64,000 nt of DNA, from NCBI GenBank assembly GCA_963786675.1, contig CAWAZY010000001.1, positions 62,001 through 126,000 of the forward strand, read 5' to 3'. Made by a program: the position numbers and the translations under genes. The notes below the pieces were generated by a model that saw nothing but the letters and a program-made list of their open reading frames with translations, was not told the origin of the DNA and did not search any database. Positions 19,011 through 27,768 of the stretch are shown piece after piece; position 1 is the first letter of the stretch; each line of letters opens with the position of its first letter. The stretch comes from JAGVSR01 sp963786675. Lineage in GTDB: Bacteria > Pseudomonadota > Alphaproteobacteria > Rhizobiales > Hyphomicrobiaceae.

Positions 19011-19976
19011 TTAGGCCAGCTTGAAGGGCATGTCCCGGCCGGCGAAGAATGCGTCGATGTTGTCGAGCGCTTCATAGCCCATCTGGTTGCGCGCCTCGAT
19101 GGCGGCCGATCCCAGATGCGGAAACAGGAAGGTGTTGGGCAGGTCGTAGTAGCCGTCGTTGATGTTGGGCTCGCCCGCGAACACGTCGAGGCCCGCATAC
19201 CCAAGCCGGCCGGATTTGAGTGCCGCGATCATATCGGCATCGTTGACCAGATCGCCGCGAGCGGTATTCACCACAATGGCGCCCTGCGGCAGCTTCGCGA
19301 TCGTCGCCGAATTGAAGAAGCCGCGCGTTTCAGGTGTCGACGGTGCGTTGATCGAGAAGAACTCAGACACCTTGAGCAGGCTGTCGAGGCTGTCGTGATA
19401 GGTGGCGTTGTACTTGGCCTCCACCTCGGGCTTGGCCCGGTAGATGTCGAAGTAGTGGACGTCCATGTCGAAGCCGCGGGCGCGCTGCGCCAAGGCCTGA
19501 CCGATCTTGCCGAAGCCGTAGATGCCCAGCACCTTGTTATCCAGGCGCCGGCCGACAAGTTGCAGCGGCTGCCAACCCGGCCATGAACGCGTGCGGATCA
19601 TCTTTTCGCCTTCGGAAGCCCGGCGCGCCGACCCGAGCAGAAGCAGCATGGCAATTTCCGCCGTCGCCACCGTCACGCCATGGGGGGCGTTTCCGACCTT
19701 GATACCCCGGGCCTTGCAGGCCTCCAGGTCTATGTGGTCGAAGCCGATCGAGAACGTCGAGATGCACTTGATGTTCTCTGGAATGCGATCGATCACGTCC
19801 TTGCGGCACTTTTCATTGAGCGTCAGCAGGATGGCATCAACAGACTTCGCCGTTTCCAGCATTTCCTCGATCGTGATCTTGGGATCGTCCCCGTGGGCAA
19901 TGACGTCATAGGTCTCGCGCGCACGGGCCATCACGGCATCCGGCAGGGGCCAGGTGATCAGGATTTTCTTCTTCAT
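19011..19976 (-). CDS. D-2-hydroxyacid dehydrogenase (glyoxylate/hydroxypyruvate reductase type)
   Basis: NAD(P)-dependent enzyme of 321 residues reducing a 2-oxoacid. The nucleotide site is GIYGFGKIGQALAQRA, and the catalytic triad residues lie in NTARGDLVND (Arg), AGEP (Glu) and FPHLGSAAIEAR (His). The closest named families are glyoxylate reductase and hydroxypyruvate/glycerate dehydrogenase; the exact substrate is not readable. ATG 19976 (MKKKILITWPL) has GGAGGA upstream and fits the family length; the frame is open from 20075. It is followed by a strong terminator, so it is probably monocistronic. Confidence 0.9.
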   Translation of the reverse strand: MKKKILITWPLPDAVMARARETYDVIAHGDDPKITIEEMLETAKSVDAILLTLNEKCRKDVIDRIPENIKCISTFSIGFDHIDLEACKARGIKVGNAPHGVTVATAEIAMLLLLGSARRASEGEKMIRTRSWPGWQPLQLVGRRLDNKVLGIYGFGKIGQALAQRARGFDMDVHYFDIYRAKPEVEAKYNATYHDSLDSLLKVSEFFSINAPSTPETRGFFNSATIAKLPQGAIVVNTARGDLVNDADMIAALKSGRLGYAGLDVFAGEPNINDGYYDLPNTFLFPHLGSAAIEARNQMGYEALDNIDAFFAGRDMPFKLA

Positions 19977-20271
19977 GGGTTGCTTGTCCTCCCCCGGGTT
20001 TCGACTTTGGTGCATATGTCGCCCGATCCATGCCGCATGGTGGGGCGGCTGACAAGGGTCTCCACTGTGACCCATGGCCTTACCGAATATTCACCCTGTC
20101 GCCGGATACTGCGCTGCGGAGGCCGGTTGTCGGCACGGAACCGGCGCCCGTGGATGCCCAGCCTAGGGCACCATGGGGCTTTACCGGGCTTGAAGGTCCG
20201 AACCCGGGACACGGGCCTCAACTAGCCGTATTGGGACCGGACCTATCGGGATTGACCATCGGAGGTCGCGG

Positions 20272-20652
20272 ATGCGCGCAGTCTTGATCGTGCTGGCCCT
20301 TCTGGCAGCGGCAAAGGTGTGGACCCAGGACCGGCTTTTCCGCGAAGCGTCCGGGGAAGCCCTTCTGGCCGCTTATCAGCAGCATGCCATCGCAGCCTGC
20401 CGCACCCGTCCGCCGACCGACGCGCGCGGCATGCCGGTGGTGGTTGGAACAGTGGACTGGTCGAAGCCGGAATCGGCCGAGATTCTGATTGGCAACCCAG
20501 AGATCAGCGTCCCGTTCTGGCAGGTGGATAATCCGCTCTGGGCCGCCCGCTATAAATCCGCCTTTGTACGCCTGACCATCGGAGATCGCCTGTCGCGGCT
20601 GGCATGCGACTACGACGTCGCGGCAGGATCAGCAAAGATCTCGATCCTCTGA
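20272..20652 (+). CDS. Hypothetical small exported protein
   Basis: 126 residues. A hydrophobic N-terminus (MRAVLIVLALLAAAKVW) acts as signal peptide or anchor. The mature part has two cysteines (AACRTRP and LACDYDV) and a compact hydrophobic pattern (SVPFWQVDNPLWAARYKSAF). CGGAGG stands seven bases before ATG 20272. I recognise no family. The 295 bases upstream (19977-20271), shared with the divergent dehydrogenase, contain no gene I can support. Confidence 0.65.
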   Translation: MRAVLIVLALLAAAKVWTQDRLFREASGEALLAAYQQHAIAACRTRPPTDARGMPVVVGTVDWSKPESAEILIGNPEISVPFWQVDNPLWAARYKSAFVRLTIGDRLSRLACDYDVAAGSAKISIL

Positions 20653-20703
20653 TGAGGTTATTCCCGGTGCTTCGTACCGGACGGGACGCCGCCGCAGCGG
20701 TGG

Positions 20704-21387
20704 CTAGCGTTTGATGCCGCGCAGCGAGATTTGCGTCATGAAGAGGTGATCGAAGCGGCCGGCGGTGATGCGCCGCAGCGTTTCGACACGCGGCGAGAAC
20801 GGTGTCACCGGACCGACATCCTCGACATGGAAACCAGCGGACTCGAACATGCCCGCGAATGTCGCCGGCGTGAACCAGCGCAGATGCGTCCGGTCGAAAA
20901 CACCCTGATCGGCCAGATCGAAGCGCCCGTTGATGAGCTCGCGGATCACACGCCAATGGGAAATATTAGGCGAACTGGCCAAGACCATACCGCCCGGGCG
21001 CACAAGACGTGACAGCCGCCGCAACAGTTTGCCGGGGTCAACGAGATGTTCGAGCACCTCCGATAGGATCAGCGCGTCGAATTCGGCCGGCTGCCAATCC
21101 AGATCGAGCTGTTCGACATCGCCAACGACCACTTCGCTCAGGACGTCGCGGGCATCCTGCGCCGCGCTTTCCATGAGTTCCACGCCGGCATAATAGCCAG
21201 CCCGCCCGCGTGCCAAAGCCAGCGCACCGGTCGCGCCGGTGCCACAGCCGATTTCGAGGATGCGAGCCGTGGTATCGCGCGGCAGCAGCCGGACGAAGTC
21301 GGCGCGGGCGTTTGAGAAGTAGGCGGTCGCCTTACCCTCGTAGGCCTGGATCAGATGCCCTGCTGGAGAGAGGGTCTCGCTGGTCAC
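20704..21387 (-). CDS. Class I SAM-dependent methyltransferase
   Basis: 227 residues, Rossmann-fold methyltransferase. Motif I is LEIGCGTGATG (residues 43-53), motif II the acidic GVELM, motif III in GDVEQLDL, and the post-motif LILSEVLEHLVDPGKLLRRL is typical of the Methyltransf_11/23 families. The C-terminal half (SSPNISHWRVIRELINGRFD, then DRTHLRWFTPATFAGMFESAGF) resembles enzymes found in O-antigen and capsule clusters. Divergent from the polysaccharide operon starting 297 bases away, so a sugar or lipid-linked glycan substrate is inferred. Confidence 0.85.
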   Translation of the reverse strand: MTSETLSPAGHLIQAYEGKATAYFSNARADFVRLLPRDTTARILEIGCGTGATGALALARGRAGYYAGVELMESAAQDARDVLSEVVVGDVEQLDLDWQPAEFDALILSEVLEHLVDPGKLLRRLSRLVRPGGMVLASSPNISHWRVIRELINGRFDLADQGVFDRTHLRWFTPATFAGMFESAGFHVEDVGPVTPFSPRVETLRRITAGRFDHLFMTQISLRGIKR

Positions 21388-21683
21388 GGCATGATCTCCG
21401 GAAATGACTGAGTGCCCACAGACTATCAGTCAGTCCTCAATGATCTCTTTACCGCGCCTAACCCGAAACGCCATCCCGTGGACCAACTCCTAAACCCGCG
21501 ACAAGAGATGTCACATCCTGACGCAATAACACACTCTTAACCCACGAAAATTCCTACAATTTTTGCGTGTTTCATTAGCGCCACTTTAACACTAACAGCG
21601 CTTTCTTAGAGGGTGCGGAAGAGGTGTCTCGCTCCAGGGACGCTGCGGCCGCACATCGTCTTCGTACTCCGTGCAATTGAGTA
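21388..21683. promoter_or_regulatory. Divergent intergenic region before the polysaccharide operon
   Basis: A 296-base, relatively AT-rich stretch without an ORF. It contains an inverted repeat TGACTGA / TCAGTCA (21405-21411 and 21426-21432, 14 bases apart), close to the methyltransferase start, which may be an operator. No promoter with good -35 and -10 boxes stands out for the plus-strand operon. Confidence 0.4.
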
Positions 21684-22277
21684 ATGCGTATGTCACTGAG
21701 TAGATCCTTTGGCGCGGTCATCGCAGCCATGCTGACCGGCTGCTTGGCGGCAGGCTGTGCCGATGATTTGGGCTCGGCCGGTCCGGGCTTGGCCCTGGCT
21801 GAGGCCCCGGCCGCACTCGGCGCCACCTACCGATTGGGTATCGGCGACAAACTGAAGATCAACGTCTTTGGCGAAGACAGCCTGTCGGGTCCTGTCGAGG
21901 TCGATGCGGGCGGACAAATCGCGCTGCCACTCGCTGGCGAAGTTCCGGCCCAAGGCAAGACAATTGCCGAATTGCGCAGTGCCGTCGCGCGCCGATTGGC
22001 TGACGGCTACCTGAAGAACCCCAAGGTCACCATCGAGATCACGAACTACCGCCCCATCTACATCCACGGCGAAGTGAAGAACGGTGGCGAGTTCCCCTAC
22101 AAGAGCGGCCTGCGCCTGCGCGACGCCATAGCCATGGCTGGCGGGTTCACCTACCGCGCCAATCAATCCTACGCGCTCGTGGCCCGTGAGGGTCAAGCGG
22201 AAGCGCGCGTCCCCGCTAGTGCAAATCTGACCATTCTGCCCGGCGACAACGTCCGCATACCCGAACGCTTCTTCTAG
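21684..22277 (+). CDS. Polysaccharide export lipoprotein (Wza/GumB type)
   Basis: Outer-membrane export protein, 197 residues. The signal peptide ends in a lipobox (LAAGC). The Poly_export domain follows (YRLGIGDKLKINVFGEDSLS, about residues 50-125, including AGGQIALPLAGEVPAQGKT), then one SLBB domain (IYIHGEVKNGGEFPYKSGLR onward). Length is that of GumB rather than the longer Wza. It is the first gene of the plus-strand run, followed by a beta-barrel protein, a co-polymerase and a glycosylphosphotransferase, so it should form or recruit the outer-membrane channel. An alternative start two codons later (MSLSRSF) is possible. Confidence 0.92.
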   Translation: MRMSLSRSFGAVIAAMLTGCLAAGCADDLGSAGPGLALAEAPAALGATYRLGIGDKLKINVFGEDSLSGPVEVDAGGQIALPLAGEVPAQGKTIAELRSAVARRLADGYLKNPKVTIEITNYRPIYIHGEVKNGGEFPYKSGLRLRDAIAMAGGFTYRANQSYALVAREGQAEARVPASANLTILPGDNVRIPERFF

Positions 22278-22314
22278 TCCCGCCCCGCACCTCAACCTTC
22301 AGCCTCGGACATCC

Positions 22315-23673
22315 ATGAACCCCGCCACCCAATTCCAGACAGAAAGGCTGCGCCATCCGGCGCCGGCCCTTTTCTGCTTGGCGGCGGCGGTCTTGACCGG
22401 GCACGCGCCGACGGCCCTGGCACTCGATCTGGACGGAAACGCCGATCTCATCACGGAAACCATTGCAGGGCAGGACCGGCGCAGGTCTTGGGATCAGGCC
22501 AAACAGAACGGGGCGCGCCCCGTGGGCGAGGCCGATCGCTCGTTCGCCGTGCCGGAAGGCGTCCGGGTCGGCAATTTCTTCTTCTATCCGACCCTCTCCG
22601 AAACCGCGATCTACGACAGCAATATCTTTGGGAGCGCGCATGATCCGGTCGCCGACTGGCGCTTTGTCACCGCGCCGTCGCTGGTCGTTCAATCCCAGAT
22701 GCCCCGCCACGTCCTCGACGTGGCCCTGTCGGGCAAATTCGTCAATCACGCCGATAACACCGATCAGGATTACGCCAACTTCGGCGGCCTTGTGCGCGGT
22801 GCCGTCCACATCGATCATGCCCATACGCTGTCGGCGAGCCTGCTCGCCGCACGCGAACATGAAGAGCGCGGCGCCAGTACCGCCGACCTTTCCGCCGCCG
22901 AACCGGTGCCGGTCGACCGCAATCGCGCGTCCATTGGAATCACGCGCGATGTGGGGCGGCTCTACGGAACGCTGGCTGCAACCGCCGAGAGCTGGGACTA
23001 CCATCGCGTCAAGGCGCTCGATGGATCCACGCTCGATCAGGACCGGCGCGACCAGACGCTTTACAGCGCGCACCTGCGGACCGGCTATCGCATTTCGCCA
23101 GGCTACGAGGTCGTCAGCAAGCTGCGCGCAATCCGGCAATACAATGACGCCGAAGCGCCCGGTAGAGATGACCGGAATTCCACGGGCTACGAGGGCATGA
23201 TCGGCCTCGCGTTCGAGGCAAACCCCCTGTTCAAATGGCGCCTGATGGGCGGCTACGGCGAGCGTCATTACGATCGCAACGATCTAGAACCCGTCAAAAG
23301 CACGCTGATCGAGGCCGAAGCCCAGTGGCTGCCGACCGAGCGCTTGACGCTGTTCGCTCATGCCGGGCGGTCACTGGTCGATGAAATCGGCGCCTCCGAT
23401 AACGGACGGATCGAAACATCGATCGGTGCGCGCGCGGATTACGAGGTCCGGCACGACCTCATCGCCTCACTCAGCGCCGATTACGCCGAGCTCGACTTTC
23501 TCGGGTCCGACCGGAAGGACGACGTCCTCCGGCTCGGTGCCGGTCTTGAATACCTCTACAGCAAACATCTGCAGTTCTCCTTGGGCTACGCCTACGAGAA
23601 CCGCGCATCGAATGAAGCCGACTTCGATATGGACCGTAGCCAGGTCCGCATCGGGGCAAAGCTGAAATACTAG
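22315..23673 (+). CDS. Outer-membrane beta-barrel protein (BBP2-like)
   Basis: 452 residues. A signal sequence (PALFCLAAAVLTGHAPTALA) precedes a region of alternating polar/hydrophobic strands typical of a large barrel (FFYPTLSETAIYDSNIFGSA, LQFSLGYAYENRASNEADFD, ending in VRIGAKLKY with an aromatic C-terminus). This fits the beta-barrel porin 2 proteins commonly found between GumB-like and GumC-like genes in alphaproteobacterial exopolysaccharide loci. It may serve as an additional export channel. It starts 38 bases after the export lipoprotein and ends 13 bases before the co-polymerase. Confidence 0.82.
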   Translation: MNPATQFQTERLRHPAPALFCLAAAVLTGHAPTALALDLDGNADLITETIAGQDRRRSWDQAKQNGARPVGEADRSFAVPEGVRVGNFFFYPTLSETAIYDSNIFGSAHDPVADWRFVTAPSLVVQSQMPRHVLDVALSGKFVNHADNTDQDYANFGGLVRGAVHIDHAHTLSASLLAAREHEERGASTADLSAAEPVPVDRNRASIGITRDVGRLYGTLAATAESWDYHRVKALDGSTLDQDRRDQTLYSAHLRTGYRISPGYEVVSKLRAIRQYNDAEAPGRDDRNSTGYEGMIGLAFEANPLFKWRLMGGYGERHYDRNDLEPVKSTLIEAEAQWLPTERLTLFAHAGRSLVDEIGASDNGRIETSIGARADYEVRHDLIASLSADYAELDFLGSDRKDDVLRLGAGLEYLYSKHLQFSLGYAYENRASNEADFDMDRSQVRIGAKLKY

Positions 23674-23686
23674 AAAAAGGGATCGC

Positions 23687-25954
23687 ATGTCCGCGATAGT
23701 GCATAGCAGTGACGAAGGAGGCGCCGGAGCATTCAGCTTCGAGCGCGCCGTCACGGCTGTGCGCCGCCGGCTGCATGTGGTGGCCATCGTGGCGGGCCTG
23801 GTCGTGGGCCTGACGACGGCCGCTGTCCTCATGCTGCCCAACCGCTATGAAGGCATCGCCGTCGTCCAGATCGACCCGCGCAAAAAGTCGATCTCCAATA
23901 TTGAAAACGTCATCGCCGATTTGAAGGCAGATGCGGCGACGCTCGATAGCGAGGTCGAAATCATCGGATCGCGCGGCATTGCCCTGAAGGTCATCGACAT
24001 CCTGAAACTCCGGGACGATGAGGAATTCAAGAAGCCCGCTCCCCTGCAAAAGCTGATCGAAGGTCTGAAACTCGGGCGCTATCTGCCGAACGAGCCCACC
24101 GCCGACGCCCCAGGCTCGGCCAAGCGGCTGGATGCTGACCCGATTGGCACCTTGGTCGGCGCGACCGCACCCGGCCACTACATGCCCGAACGCGACGAGG
24201 TCGCGACCGCCTTCAACGACCGCCTCCGTGTCGCCCGTGTCCGCTCGACCCTGCTCATCGAGATCAAGTTCTCGTCCGAAGACCCCGTGAAGGCCGCGCG
24301 GATCGCCAACACGATCGCCGAAGTCTATCTGGCAGAGCAACTTGCGGGAAAGAAGGAAGCTTCTGGGTTCGCCACCGGCGTGCTGGAGCAGAAGCTTGAG
24401 GAGTTGAAGACCCGTGTTTCGGAGAGCGAACGCAAGGTTGCGCTCTATAAGGCCGATCACAACATTTTCGATTCCGAAGGTCAGCTCCTTTCAGAAAAGC
24501 AGTTGTCCAGGCTGATGGAGCAGACGGTCAACGCCCGCAATGCCACGGCGGCCGCCAAGGCAAAATTCGAAAGTGCGCAGCGTCTCGCACGCGCGCCCGG
24601 CGGCACAGCGACCATCGCTGATGTGCTGGAAAGCAACACAATCCGTACCATGAAGGAAGCACTGGCCCTGGCCCAGAAGCACGAGGCGGAGCTTTCGACG
24701 CGCTACGGACCGCGCCATCCGGAAATGCTCAAGGTCCGCGCCGAGGTCGCCCAAGGGCAGAATCAACTCGCAGCGGAAGTCGCGCGGCTGGTGACCAACC
24801 TCAAGAATGAATACGAAGTCGCCGATCGGCAAGAGATGCAGCTCAATCAGGCTCTCACGACGCTGAAGGAGCAGGAAGCCAACAGCAAGGAAGCCAGCGT
24901 GCGGCTGATGGAGCTGCAGCGCGATGCATCCACATCGAAGGATCTCTATGAGGCCCTGCTGACACGGTTCAAGCAGACGTCTGAGACGCAGGAACTGCAG
25001 CTTCCCGATGCGCGCATCGTCGAACAAGCCGACGTGCCGTTGTTCCCTGCCGCTCCGAAGCGCAAGCAGATGGTCTTACTGTCGCTGATACTCGGCCTCG
25101 TCATGGGCATCGGCATTGTGCTCCTCATCGAGTTCGCAACGCCCGGCGTCAGCCATCCCGACGATGTTGAGCGCACGCTGCAAGTCGCCCATATCGCCTC
25201 GGTCCCAGCTTACGCCGCACATGGCGCGAGCCTCGATCCGTTGCACGCGGTCCGAATGGTTCTGGCGGAACCGCGCAGCATGTTTGCCGAATCCATGCGC
25301 GGAATCCGCCGCGAAATCGACGTGCGCGGCATGGCTGGCAAGCCCCGCGTCATCATGGTGGCCTCCAGTCTTCCTGGAGAAGGGGCGGAGATTATCGCCT
25401 CGAACCTCGCACACCACTATGCGCTGACCGGCAGCCGCGTGCTTCTCATCGACGGCGATCTGCGCCGTGCGCCGTTGACCCGCAAGCTTGCACCGCAGCG
25501 CACCAACGGCCTGCTGGATGTTCTCGTCAGGGGAACGCCGGTCGAGCACGCCATTCTTCACGACGCCGCCACGGGCCTCAACTTCCTGCCGGCCATGAGC
25601 CCGACACCGCTCGAAACAGCGCGGCCAGAAATGCTGGCTTCGCGCCAGATGAGCACGGTCATGCATGCCTTGGCCGGACAATTCGATACGATCATCATCG
25701 ATGCGCCGCCACTTCTGCCGGTCGTCGACGGGCGAATCCTTGCCGATTACGCCGACCAGATCGTGTTCGTAATGACCTGGCGGCGGACCCCAAAACAGCT
25801 GGCCAAACGCGCGCTCCAGACGCTCGGGTTCAATCACGACAAGGTGGCCGGCGTCGTCGTCAACAGCGTGGCGGCGGACGCGATGGAAGACACCTACGCA
25901 CTTGGTTCCCGCATGGCGCCACCTGTGGCGAACCGGTCCCGTCGGGCGGCGTGA
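23687..25954 (+). CDS. Wzc/GumC-like polysaccharide co-polymerase with a degenerate kinase domain
   Basis: 755 residues. A Wzz domain with its first membrane helix at about residues 28-50 (VVAIVAGLVVGLTTAAVLML) is followed by a long periplasmic coiled-coil region, a GNVR-type segment (TQELQLPDARIVEQADVPLFP) and a second helix (MVLLSLILGLVMGIGIVLL). A cytoplasmic BY-kinase-like domain follows. Its A' and B motifs are present (LLIDGDLRRAP about 586; TIIIDAPPLLP about 670), but Walker A reads ASSLPGEGAEI (559-569), with Ala and Glu replacing the Lys-Ser/Thr pair. The C-terminus has one tyrosine instead of a cluster. It should regulate chain length and bridge to the export protein, probably without autokinase activity. 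Confidence 0.9.
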   Translation: MSAIVHSSDEGGAGAFSFERAVTAVRRRLHVVAIVAGLVVGLTTAAVLMLPNRYEGIAVVQIDPRKKSISNIENVIADLKADAATLDSEVEIIGSRGIALKVIDILKLRDDEEFKKPAPLQKLIEGLKLGRYLPNEPTADAPGSAKRLDADPIGTLVGATAPGHYMPERDEVATAFNDRLRVARVRSTLLIEIKFSSEDPVKAARIANTIAEVYLAEQLAGKKEASGFATGVLEQKLEELKTRVSESERKVALYKADHNIFDSEGQLLSEKQLSRLMEQTVNARNATAAAKAKFESAQRLARAPGGTATIADVLESNTIRTMKEALALAQKHEAELSTRYGPRHPEMLKVRAEVAQGQNQLAAEVARLVTNLKNEYEVADRQEMQLNQALTTLKEQEANSKEASVRLMELQRDASTSKDLYEALLTRFKQTSETQELQLPDARIVEQADVPLFPAAPKRKQMVLLSLILGLVMGIGIVLLIEFATPGVSHPDDVERTLQVAHIASVPAYAAHGASLDPLHAVRMVLAEPRSMFAESMRGIRREIDVRGMAGKPRVIMVASSLPGEGAEIIASNLAHHYALTGSRVLLIDGDLRRAPLTRKLAPQRTNGLLDVLVRGTPVEHAILHDAATGLNFLPAMSPTPLETARPEMLASRQMSTVMHALAGQFDTIIIDAPPLLPVVDGRILADYADQIVFVMTWRRTPKQLAKRALQTLGFNHDKVAGVVVNSVAADAMEDTYALGSRMAPPVANRSRRAA

Positions 25955-25967
25955 GTCCGCACGTCCA

Positions 25968-25985
25968 CACGGGCCCAAGCCCGTG
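25968..25985 (+). other. Perfect hairpin after the co-polymerase gene
   Basis: CACGGGC and GCCCGTG pair perfectly around CCAA, 14 bases after the stop of the co-polymerase. No T run follows. It may attenuate or process the transcript between this gene and the glycosylphosphotransferase, whose own upstream region contains a TATAAT box. Confidence 0.35.
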
Positions 25986-26086
25986 GTCGCAGTCAAAATG
26001 GGAAACTGTGAAACGAGCTCTCAACGAAGTCTGCACACAGCCTCTCAGCACAGGTCGTTCAGCAAAAAATGCCATGCGCAGGTCCT

Positions 26087-26092
26087 TATAAT
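26087..26092 (+). promoter_or_regulatory. Possible -10 box before the glycosylphosphotransferase
   Basis: A perfect TATAAT lies in a locally AT-rich stretch about 90 bases before the start codon, within the 229-base gap that separates this gene from the co-polymerase. No good -35 box is found at 16-18 bases, so an independent promoter is only suggested. Confidence 0.3.
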
Positions 26093-26183
26093 TCAATCGA
26101 ATTTTAGGTAGTTGCGCGCACGATGCGAAGCATAGTCGTAAGCCCGCCAGATCATATTGGCAGGGTGCGTATCCGGAGCAGCC

Positions 26184-27701
26184 ATGACCGCGTCCCAGAC
26201 TGAGACTGAAACTCTCGCCCATTGCGAAGTCGAGCCTGTGGCTCCAGTTCAAGTTGCCCCGGCTCAGTCCGGCCCAGCACAGGCTACGCCGATGCGCCGG
26301 CGCTGGTCACGGCGAATCGCCGCTGACATGATCGGTGTGGGTGACATTCTGGCCGTGCTCGCCGGATTCATGCTGCCCGCCGTCATCTACAATCAGGCTG
26401 GCGGCATGATTACGGACTGGCGCCTCCTCGCCCAGGCCGGAATGGCCGCGGCAGTCATCGTGCACATGGTCCTGCGCCTCAACGGCATGTACGCGACCGA
26501 AAAGATGCACGATATCCCGCTCGATCCGGCCAAAATCTTCCTCGTCGTCGTGTTGGCCATGGTGGGCCTGATGGGTCTGGGCGTTCCCCATGCCATTCGC
26601 GCTGGTCATCAGTGGATCTGGTTCTCCGTCGCCCTGTCGGCCTGCTACACGTTTCTTATTCTCAATCGCGCCATCGCACATCCGATCCTGACCCACATGA
26701 CCCGCAAGGGTCTCTTTGACGAGCGCATCGCTGTTTTCGGGGCGGGCCAGATTGCACGCCGCGTCAAGGAACACCTTTCGAAGCCCGAGCAAGGCATCCA
26801 CTTTGCCGGCGTCTACGACGACCGCATGGGCGATGACCGGCTCAATCCGGAAGGCCTTGAAGTCGCCGGACGCCTGCAGGACCTCATCGCGTCCGCACGC
26901 AACAACGAAATTGACCGCATCATCATCGCACTGCCGCAGGCCGCAGATCAGCGTATCGCGCAGGTAGCACGCACGCTCGAAGCGCTGCCCGTCAGCCTGC
27001 ACATCGTGACCCATATCTCCTCGGACCTCGTCGAGGATGGTCCCGCCCACAAAGTCTCCGCGGTTGGCTCTGTCGGTCTCCTTGACGTAAAAAAAAAGCC
27101 CTTAAATGACTGGGCGCCGGTTCTGAAGCGCGGCGAAGACCTCGTTATCGGCTCCTTGCTGCTCCTGGCTGCCATTCCGCTGGTCCCGCTGATCGCCTTG
27201 GCGATCAAACTGGACAGCGCCGGGCCGGTCATGTTCCGCCAGCGCCGCAGCGGTCTCAATCTTGAGCCCATCGAGATCCTGAAATTCCGCACCATGTCCG
27301 TGCGGGCTCCCGGCGACGAGGCAGCCCAGGCCACGCCCGGCGACAGCCGCGTCACCCGCGTCGGGCGCATTCTGCGCCGCACGAGCCTCGATGAGCTGCC
27401 GCAGCTCCTCAACGTCCTGCGCGGTGAAATGTCCCTCGTTGGCCCGCGGCCGCACCTCTTCGAGCATGATGCCCAGTTCGGCGAGATGATCGAGCTGTAC
27501 GGACACCGCCACCAGGTGAAGCCCGGCCTCACGGGTCTGGCGCAGGTCCGCGGCCACCGCGGCGAGACACGCACCACGGGTCACGTCGAGGCGCGGGTCA
27601 ATTCCGACCTTCAATACATTCGCAACTGGTCGCTGGGGCTCGATCTGCAGATCCTGCTCCGGACGGTGTGGGCCGTCATCACCGGACGCAACGCGCATTA
27701 A
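26184..27701 (+). CDS. Polyprenyl-phosphate glycosylphosphotransferase (WcaJ-like initiating enzyme)
   Basis: Transfers a sugar-1-phosphate to undecaprenyl phosphate, the first step of repeat-unit synthesis. 505 residues with four N-terminal helices (MIGVGDILAVLAGFMLPAVI onward), a nucleotide-fold middle domain (IAVFGAGQIARRVKEHL) and a fifth helix before the catalytic domain (DLVIGSLLLLAAIPLVPLIA). Catalytic motifs are EILKFRTM, RTSLDELPQLLNVLRGEMS with LVGPRP, and KPGLTGLAQVRG. It resembles undecaprenyl-phosphate glucose phosphotransferases, though the sugar cannot be read. ATG 26184 with GGAG six bases upstream is preferred to the 26157 opening. Confidence 0.93.
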   Translation: MTASQTETETLAHCEVEPVAPVQVAPAQSGPAQATPMRRRWSRRIAADMIGVGDILAVLAGFMLPAVIYNQAGGMITDWRLLAQAGMAAAVIVHMVLRLNGMYATEKMHDIPLDPAKIFLVVVLAMVGLMGLGVPHAIRAGHQWIWFSVALSACYTFLILNRAIAHPILTHMTRKGLFDERIAVFGAGQIARRVKEHLSKPEQGIHFAGVYDDRMGDDRLNPEGLEVAGRLQDLIASARNNEIDRIIIALPQAADQRIAQVARTLEALPVSLHIVTHISSDLVEDGPAHKVSAVGSVGLLDVKKKPLNDWAPVLKRGEDLVIGSLLLLAAIPLVPLIALAIKLDSAGPVMFRQRRSGLNLEPIEILKFRTMSVRAPGDEAAQATPGDSRVTRVGRILRRTSLDELPQLLNVLRGEMSLVGPRPHLFEHDAQFGEMIELYGHRHQVKPGLTGLAQVRGHRGETRTTGHVEARVNSDLQYIRNWSLGLDLQILLRTVWAVITGRNAH

Positions 27702-27768
27702 ACGAGGATAAAGCGCGGCGTCACGGCGAGCGGTTGGCTCGGCCTGGCAATGCGCAGGACTTGAACCC

